The position numbers were made by a program, and so were the translations under genes. Shown piece by piece: positions 57,871 to 64,000 of a stretch of 64,000 nucleotides of DNA. The DNA comes from Hemileia vastatrix. Its lineage: Eukaryota; Basidiomycota; Pucciniomycetes; Pucciniales; Zaghouaniaceae. The notes under the pieces were generated by a model that was given only the letters and a program-made list of their open reading frames with translations, ran no database searches and was not told where the DNA came from. Each line of letters begins with the position of its first letter. Within the stretch, counting starts at the first letter, position 1. The stretch lies in NCBI GenBank assembly GCA_030280995.1, contig JASXTE010000011.1, positions 21,261,817-21,325,816 on the forward strand, read 5' to 3'.

Positions 57871-58157
57871 TAATATAATTACATAAATTAATATATAAAC
57901 AACTAATATATATCAATTCCCCTAGTTTTAAAGTAAGGAAAATTCATCTAGCCAAAATGCAGATCAAATCTAGAAACAAAAGTTTGGTACTTTCCACAGG
58001 TACAGGCTAGAGGAACCCCATGAAACAAATAAATTTTTTCATAATTACCATTCATACAACAAAAGGTTGTTGGCCCATTACTTTAGTTGAGGAAATTGAA
58101 ATATAAGAGATATTTATTAAAAATTTATGAAAAAATATTAAATTTTTGATGATACCA

Positions 58158-59250
58158 CTAATCCCCATACTTTTTGGATCTAGATAAAGTTTTTTTAAAT
58201 ACATTAACTTTACCTTCTTTTTTTACCATGTTGATTCTTTGAATCAATTTTTGAATAATTTGGAAATGATATCCATAATGAGTTAACTCTTGACAAGATT
58301 CCAAACCAGGTGGAGCTTTGGTTGTTTGGTGATGATCCTGAGAAGAGTTTCAAATTGTTTCTATCACACCATTTCCTAACCAAAATCAATGATACACTTG
58401 TGTTCTAGAAAATATAAAGCATGTACTTTGATTTTATCTGGAGATGGTAATGGTTGTCCAGTTATCAGATTTATATATGAGAATATTCCAAAAGTAAGAA
58501 AATTGGTGTCATTCCTATTGATAAGAATCTTATTGTGGAATCCTGAATGAGTAATAATAACATTTGAAAACAAAAGATATTTTTTGCTAATTTCTTCCTG
58601 TTTGGTGTTACACCAATTTGGTATTCCAACTTTTGTAGCAACTTCATGATTATTTTTCAATGCTTTATTGCAGAGTTTCTTAAGACAAAGAGCAAGAAAA
58701 GTATTAAAAGATGGTAAGGTGTCCCATAAGCGAAAATCTTCATCTATTTTGTCTTTATATAATTTTCTAAGTAAAGAATAGATGCCAATGGAAATAAAAT
58801 GAATGACATAATTTTAAGAATGAAAATTTGTTATTAGACATACCAAGAGAATAGCCATTAAAAAATCCTGGTCTCCAACCAAATCAAATTATAATACCAC
58901 CCAACAAACTCATATTCCTTATTGGTAAGCAAGCCAAAGCCATTTGATATAGAGTTATGAAAAGATTGGATAGCTGATTAAAAGATTCATCTTTTGAAGC
59001 ATTAAAAGAATTATTTTCATAAATAAATTGAGGTTTAAAAGAATTACTGGTAACAGCTTTGATTTCATCATCTCCTGATTCAGTTAAGAATTTTAAATCT
59101 TCTGATAACTCTTTTGGATAAGATTTTTTTGATCCACTCTAGTTTTATAGTACTCTTTATTTGATATATGGCCAAAAAAGCAATTCAAATGAATTTTCTT
59201 TTTTAATTTTCTTTTATTCTGCTGACTTCTATCATCATTATTTTTTTTTG
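58158..59250 (-). pseudogene. TET/JBP-like oxygenase, broken (element E)
   Basis: From about 59250 downward: an N-terminal part with LTESGDDEIKAV, FNQLSNLFITLYQMALACLP and a stop before FGWRPGFFNG, a likely intron starting GTATGT at about 58845, then FISIGIYSLL and the oxygenase core WDTLPSFNTFLAL...YLLFSNVIITHSGFHNK. The iron ligands H-x-D of the D3 copy are replaced (LIN at that place), and a frameshift after CIIDFG precedes the HQTTKAPPGLESCQ tail, which ends at 58158. It is a catalytically dead, broken relative of 24546-25184. Confidence 0.6.
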
Positions 59251-59260
59251 ATATTTTGTA

Positions 59261-60074
59261 TGATGATTGAAATGAAGTGTCACAGGCCACGTGACACTCG
59301 AGGAAAAAGCAGCTCAATAAATAAATAAAACAGAGGTTTAAATCCATACTACTCAAACCGCAGAAAGCGATTCTACATAGCAACGGCAACTTCCCTTTAG
59401 GTACTCACTATTCAACTGCACTAATCTAAACTTTAAATCTAAATTAGTCAATTTCTCAAAAGTGTGTTTAGTCTTTTCTTTGATAAGCAACGCACAGAGC
59501 AATAGTCAATGCAATATTCCGCTAAAAGTTTTATTAAGTATCTGTGGGTTATTAAAAGGGGTAGTGAGCATGGACGGGATAGTTAGTGGAGGATTAAGGG
59601 GTTAAAGGATGTTAGTGAGGAGGGTCCAGGTGTAACAGGTGTAATTTTGGTGGTCTGTGGTGTGTGGAATGATAAATGGGTATGAGGTCAATGCAAGGAG
59701 GAGTAATGGATATGAAAGGGGTTAGATTTTAGTTCAATGTTTCTTTAGAATTAAATTATAAAACATATTTATAGTTAATAGTGGTAAAACTTCAAGTTAA
59801 ATCATTATTGTTGTATATTTCCTTATTTTTCTCAATAATCATTTCTAAACCTAAATCTTTGATCATTGAGTTTACAACCCTTTGTGAGATCCTAAGAATA
59901 TTAGTATTACCTTAAATTATATTAAGATTCTTATCGAACATATCTCAAAGTATTAGCTCTTCCTTCTAATCATTTTTGAATTTCTTCCTTGAACATTCCC
60001 TCTGTGCTTCGAAAAAGTTTCTAAACTACTCCCTTCATCTCACTTTCAGGAACACCCTCTACCTTGTGCGTAGG
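59261..60074. other. Unassigned stretch between element E and Gypsy-F
   Basis: It opens with the palindrome GTGTCACAGGCCACGTGACAC (59278-59298). The rest could hold the LTR or gag remnants of F, but I recognise no gag, primer site or LTR ends. Confidence 0.35.
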
Positions 60075-62415
60075 TTGTCAAGTGACAGTATAATTTAATT
60101 CTCTGTAGTTCTCAGATGAACATATTCATCATGTTCAACAGGTTCTAAATTTCCTTCGAGATCACGGTCTCTATGCCAAGCACAATAAATGCGAATTCCA
60201 TCTTAAATCTATCAATTTTTTGGGATTTACGTTGTCCACTGATGGTTTAGTTATGGAAGACAAAAAAGTCCAAAAAGTCCTGGAATGGCCTGAGCCCAAA
60301 ACCGTTAAATCCCTCCAAGGATTTTTGGGTTTTTCCAATTTCTATAGAAGATTTATTAAAGATTATTCTAAAACTATTTCCAATATTACTTCCCTTCTTA
60401 GAAAAGATATTCCTTTTGTATTTACTTCTATAGCAAAAAAGGAATTCGAAGCATTGAAGACTGCGTTCACCACAGCTCCAATTCTTTGACATATTGATCC
60501 TTCTGCTTCGACAATAGTTGAGAAAGACGCTAGCGATTACGCTATTGCAGGGGTCATTTCTCAATTAAATCCTGAAACAAATTGTTTCATCCTGTTGCTT
60601 TTGAGTCACGCAAACTCATTGCGGGAGAATTAAATTATGAAATTCATGACAAAGAGCTTTTAGCTATTATTCATTGTCTTAAAAAATGGAGCTCTTTTCT
60701 TCTCAGCCTAGATAGTCCTTTTCAAATTCTAACAGACCATAATCCTTTGAAATACTTTATGTATTCCAAAGTGTTGACCAGGCGTCAAGCCAGGTGGGCT
60801 GAATTTTTGTCTGAATTTCCTTTTTCTATTTCCTATCGCCCAGGTAAGAACTGCATTGTCCCAGATATCCTGTCATGTTGGGATGACATTTACCCCCAGC
60901 AAATGTGAAATCAATTTTCAACAAATCAATGTTAACAACTCATCAACTCAATTCAATGACAATTCAATCTTTTCAAAATCCACTATCCAACATCCTCGAA
61001 GCTCAGTCAAAGGAAAATTATTGTTTAGGGTTGAAAGACAAAATACTCTCGAAGCAAGGGGCCAAAAGATTTAGTATTGAATCAGGTCTATTAGTCTTCA
61101 AAGTTAGAGTAGTCATACCCGACAACAATGAAATAAAATTATGGATTTTAAATAGTCGACATGATTCTCCATTAGCTGGCCATTTTGGGGTTGATAAAAC
61201 CTACCAGTTAATAGAGAGGGATTTCTTCTGGCCAGGATTGACCAGAGAAATCAAGGCCTATATAAGATCTTGTTACGAATGTAATAGGAATAAGGCTCCC
61301 CATCACCAGAAGCATGGGTTGCTTTAACCACTTCCTATTCCCTCTAAACCTTGGGAATCTTTATCAATGGATTTTATTTCTCAACTTCTCTTTCTAATAA
61401 CTTTGATGCTATATTAGTAATAGTAGATAGATTTTAAAAAATGTCTATTTTCATTAAAACCACTACTACTGCTACAGCAGAAGATTTGTCATTATTGTTT
61501 CTAGAATATGTATTTTCCAAACATGGCTTACCTAATGATATTATTTCAGATAGAGGCTCATTGTTTGTATCCACATTCCGGACTCAACTGTGTTGACAAC
61601 TCAATATCACAAGGAATCTCTCCACGGCCTATCATCCTGAAACGGATGGCCAAGCAGAAAGGGTCAACCTAATCCTCGAACAATACCTTTGAATGTATTT
61701 CAGTTACCAACAAGAGAATTGGACCACATGGTTACCATTGGCCGAATTTTCTTATAATAACTTGACTCATTATTTGACATGACAATCTCCCTTCAAAACT
61801 TTTTATGGAAGACATCCTCAATTCAACTCAATTCATTTAGGAACTATTCATCCTGCGGAATATTATCTTTGAACCATATCACGACTCCAAGAAGAACTTA
61901 AATCAAACTTGGAACTAGCGATTAGAAGGTACAAGGAACAGGGCGACAAACATTTACAATCTGCTCCTTCCTTTAAACCAGGCAACAAAGTATGGCTCAA
62001 TGCACGAAACATTCAAACAACTCGACCATCAAAGAAACTAGCCGAAAGGCGCTTGGGACCATTTAAAATTGACTCCAAAGTCTCTAAAACTGCATTTTGA
62101 CTCAAGCTACCTCCTAAATGGAAGGCTATTCACCCTGTTTTTCACATATCTCTCCTGGAACTGGCTTGAGAAACATACCCGGGCAGGAACCAACCTCCTC
62201 TGGAACCGGTCAAAGTAGAAGACCATCTAGAGTGGGAAGTAAGCCGTATCCTTTATTCAAGAATGCGCAAGGGGGAACTTTAATACTTTGTGGAATGGGA
62301 AGGCTTCCTTGATGACTCAGACAAAACATCCTGGGAACCAGCCATCAATCTTTCTAACACCCCTGAACTCCTAAAATCTTTTCATCTTAAATATCCTTTA
62401 AAACCAAAACCTTAA
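60075..62415 (+). pseudogene. pol: Gypsy-F: RT end, RNase H, integrase and chromodomain
   Basis: RT remnants begin near 60075 with a decayed catalytic box, then HNKCEFHLKSINFLGF and LQGFLGFSNFYRRFI. RNase [48 protein letters not shown] and [13 protein letters not shown] (to 60907). Integrase: HFGVDKTYQLI...SCYECNRNK, SMDFISQL, DIISDRGSLF and [11 protein letters not shown]. It ends with a chromodomain, EWEVSRILYSRMRKGEL...YFVEWEGFLDDSDKTSWEP (62230-62360, one TAA), so this is a chromovirus. The chromodomain guides integration to particular chromatin in the family. Several stops; gag and protease are missing. Confidence 0.85.
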
Positions 62416-62605
62416 AACTCTCTTTTATTTTTTCTCTTCTCTTTTTTTATTTTCTTTCTCTTTTCTTTCTTTTCTTAAAAATCTAAAACTTCTTTACTTC
62501 TAAAAAAATCCTTATTTTTGTTTTCTTTTTTTTTCTTCTTTCTTCTTTCTTCTTTTCAAAAAAATTTTTTCAACCTTCTTTAAAATAAAATAAATAAATA
62601 AATAA

Positions 62606-62636
<31 letters not shown>

Positions 62637-63290
62637 TAAAAATAAATTAAATTAAATTAAATTAAAGTTTAAAATTATATAAAGAGTTAAAATTCATCAA
62701 AATAAAAGCCTTAAATCAATAATTCCTTTAAATTTTTCCTTTCTTCTCCTTTTCAATTTTTTATGTACATTCTTTTTCTTATATTCTTTTTTCTTTGAAC
62801 TATCAAAATTTTTCACGAACTCAACATGACCATCTTTCTCAAACTTCACTTCAACCTTTAAATCTCTCTGTTAAACTTCTTTGAACAAATTACTTCTTTC
62901 TTTCAAATTCTTTTTTCAAAATTATTTTTTCTCTTTCTTTTCAAATAACCAAAATTCCTCAAAAAAAAAACTTCAATAAATAAAATTTCACGAATAACAA
63001 ATTTTCTCTTACTAAATTTTCATTTCAAAATTGTTTCAATCAACTATATTTTTTTTTCTTTCTTCTTCTTCTTATTTAAAATTTTCTTTCTTTTCAAAAC
63101 TTAAAACTAAAATTTTCTCAGTTAAATATTTTTTCTTTTCTTTTTTCAAAATTGTAAAACAAAAAACTTCATTCAAATATTTTTTCTTCTTTCTTCTTCT
63201 TTTCAAAAATCTTATAAATTATATAATAAAAATTCAGTTAAAACAACAAAATAAAATAAATAAATAAATATACAAAGTGCTTTCTACTTT
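62416..63290. other. Pyrimidine-rich, low-complexity stretch
   Basis: Long TTTCTTTTCTT runs and AAATAAA/AAATT simple repeats (62584-62665). It may be the decayed 3' end or LTR of Gypsy-F. No gene is seen; the 63031-63267 frame is Phe/Lys low complexity. Confidence 0.4.
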
Positions 63291-64000
63291 TCTTTTCTCC
63301 CTTTCCATTTTAAATTTTCTCCTGTATTTTCTCCCAAACCAATTTCTTCATTTTTTCTAAAACCACCCTTGTTTCCTTCCTGCATTTCTCAAATACCTCC
63401 TCCTCTCCTACCAGTACCACTTCACCAATCTCCAGTAATTTTTCAGCCACATCAAAGGAGGCAGCATCAATAATCTTGTCAACCTCACCACTTAGATCTT
63501 CAATGAATTGAGCTTGTCAACCATACCTGGTCATGAGTTTCCTCATTGTCCTCCCTTGAGTCAATTACTGGTAAATTTTCTTTGAGTGGCAACGATGACG
63601 TCACTTCCGCAATAGGAGCTTCCGTGATGACATCTGAATTCTAAAAAACATATGGTCATCAGTAACAAAATTTTGAAATAAAACAAAAAAGACTTACGTC
63701 AAAAACCGGGTCAGCCTCCAAAAATAGTTTTGATGTGACCTCCACTGTCACTTCCTTCTCCTCTTCGTCATCTTTGATGACCATCCGCCACTTCTTTGGC
63801 ATCTGCCTCGAGATATGGACTTCATCTTCATCTTCCTCAATCAATTCATCCACCTCCTCTTCCATCCCTCGTTTTTTACCTGTGGCTTGGGTTACCCAGG
63901 TTGCCACGGTATCCTCAACCTCCTCCTCAACTCCTTCCAACTGATCCTCCCCAACTGACACGTCCCATATATCTTCCACCACCTCTTTGGTCTTTGGTAT
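63290..64000 (-). CDS. Acidic protein of unknown function, running off the right edge
   Basis: The minus-strand frame from the edge to about 63698 encodes a strongly acidic sequence (VEEEVEDTVATWV, VDELIEEDEDEVH, DDEEEKEVTVEV) ending VFDV. A GTAAGT donor at 63698 and a TTTTTTAG acceptor near 63643 would splice to NSDVITEAPIAEVTSSLPL. After a probable frameshift near 63515 the text resembles IIDAASFDVAEKLLEIGEVVLVGEEEVFEKC down to about 63300. The 5' end is outside the window. It may be a retroelement-associated gag-like protein of rust fungi; I do not recognise a domain. Confidence 0.4.

Larger units (their letters stand above)
55290..59260. mobile_element. E: Harbinger-like element with Myb-like gene and TET/JBP-like gene
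   Basis: It begins GGGGGTATCAATGTTCAGG followed by ATCCGCAATTGAATTAATTGCAGAT, the same layout as the D3 terminus (GGGGGTGTCAG, then TCC-GCA, then a palindrome, then GAT), and follows ATAATA. Inside are a plus-strand Myb-like/coiled-coil gene and a minus-strand TET/JBP-like gene converging on a ~93-bp minisatellite. The right inverted end is not found; similarity stops near 59260 where other sequence begins. Confidence 0.55.

Overview
This 64-kb window is eukaryotic, AT-rich and made almost entirely of nested, mostly decayed transposable elements; I see no ordinary host gene, tRNA or rRNA. The gene families (Pucciniales-style Gypsy and Copia polyproteins, HARBI1-like transposases, NAM/Myb-like coiled-coil proteins, TET/JBP-like 2OG-Fe(II) oxygenases linked to transposons) and the short GT-AG introns (49-75 bp) point to a rust fungus with a large repeat-rich genome, for example Austropuccinia. 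That assignment is inference from protein resemblance, not a database result.

Layout. 1-7533: Gypsy-A (minus strand), LTR plus gag-pol, running off the left edge. 7534-42761: one Ty1/Copia element (minus), 5' LTR at 42356-42761 and clipped 3' LTR at 7534-7802, torn apart by later insertions. The first is D1 (11345-20808), a 9.46-kb CACTA-like DNA transposon with 50-bp inverted ends and an AAG target duplication; it has no transposase and is filled with a ~607-bp satellite, each unit carrying a 46-bp palindrome. The second is Gypsy-B (21600-41840, plus), inserted in the Copia gag with ATTGT/ATCGT flanks. The 5' LTR of Gypsy-B is itself split by D2 (22516-29710), another CACTA-like element (TAC duplication). 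D2 contains D3 (22869-26605), a GGGGGTGTCAG-ended element with a HARBI1-like transposase and a TET/JBP-like gene.

42762-64000: a Gypsy fragment with a chromodomain-like tail (G); a second Harbinger-like element (H) with a NAM/Myb-like gene and a transposase tail, broken by a solo LTR, by an element with ~220-bp inverted repeats and by Gypsy-C; the 3' part of Gypsy-C (LTR plus antisense genes) ending at a 0.65-kb TTTTTA microsatellite; element E with a Myb-like/coiled-coil gene and a second TET/JBP-like gene; a chromodomain Gypsy fragment (F); and an acidic ORF on the right edge.

Most interesting: Gypsy-B and Gypsy-C share a 3' module between pol and the 3' LTR that carries two genes on the antisense strand. 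Both genes have small spliceosomal introns at matching positions, both start with a cysteine-cluster domain, and they are separated by a cluster of AGTC-N6-GACT palindromes. This looks like a retrotransposon family with its own antisense, spliced zinc-cluster gene pair. Next are the TET/JBP cargo of the Harbinger-like elements and the palindromic satellite inside D1.
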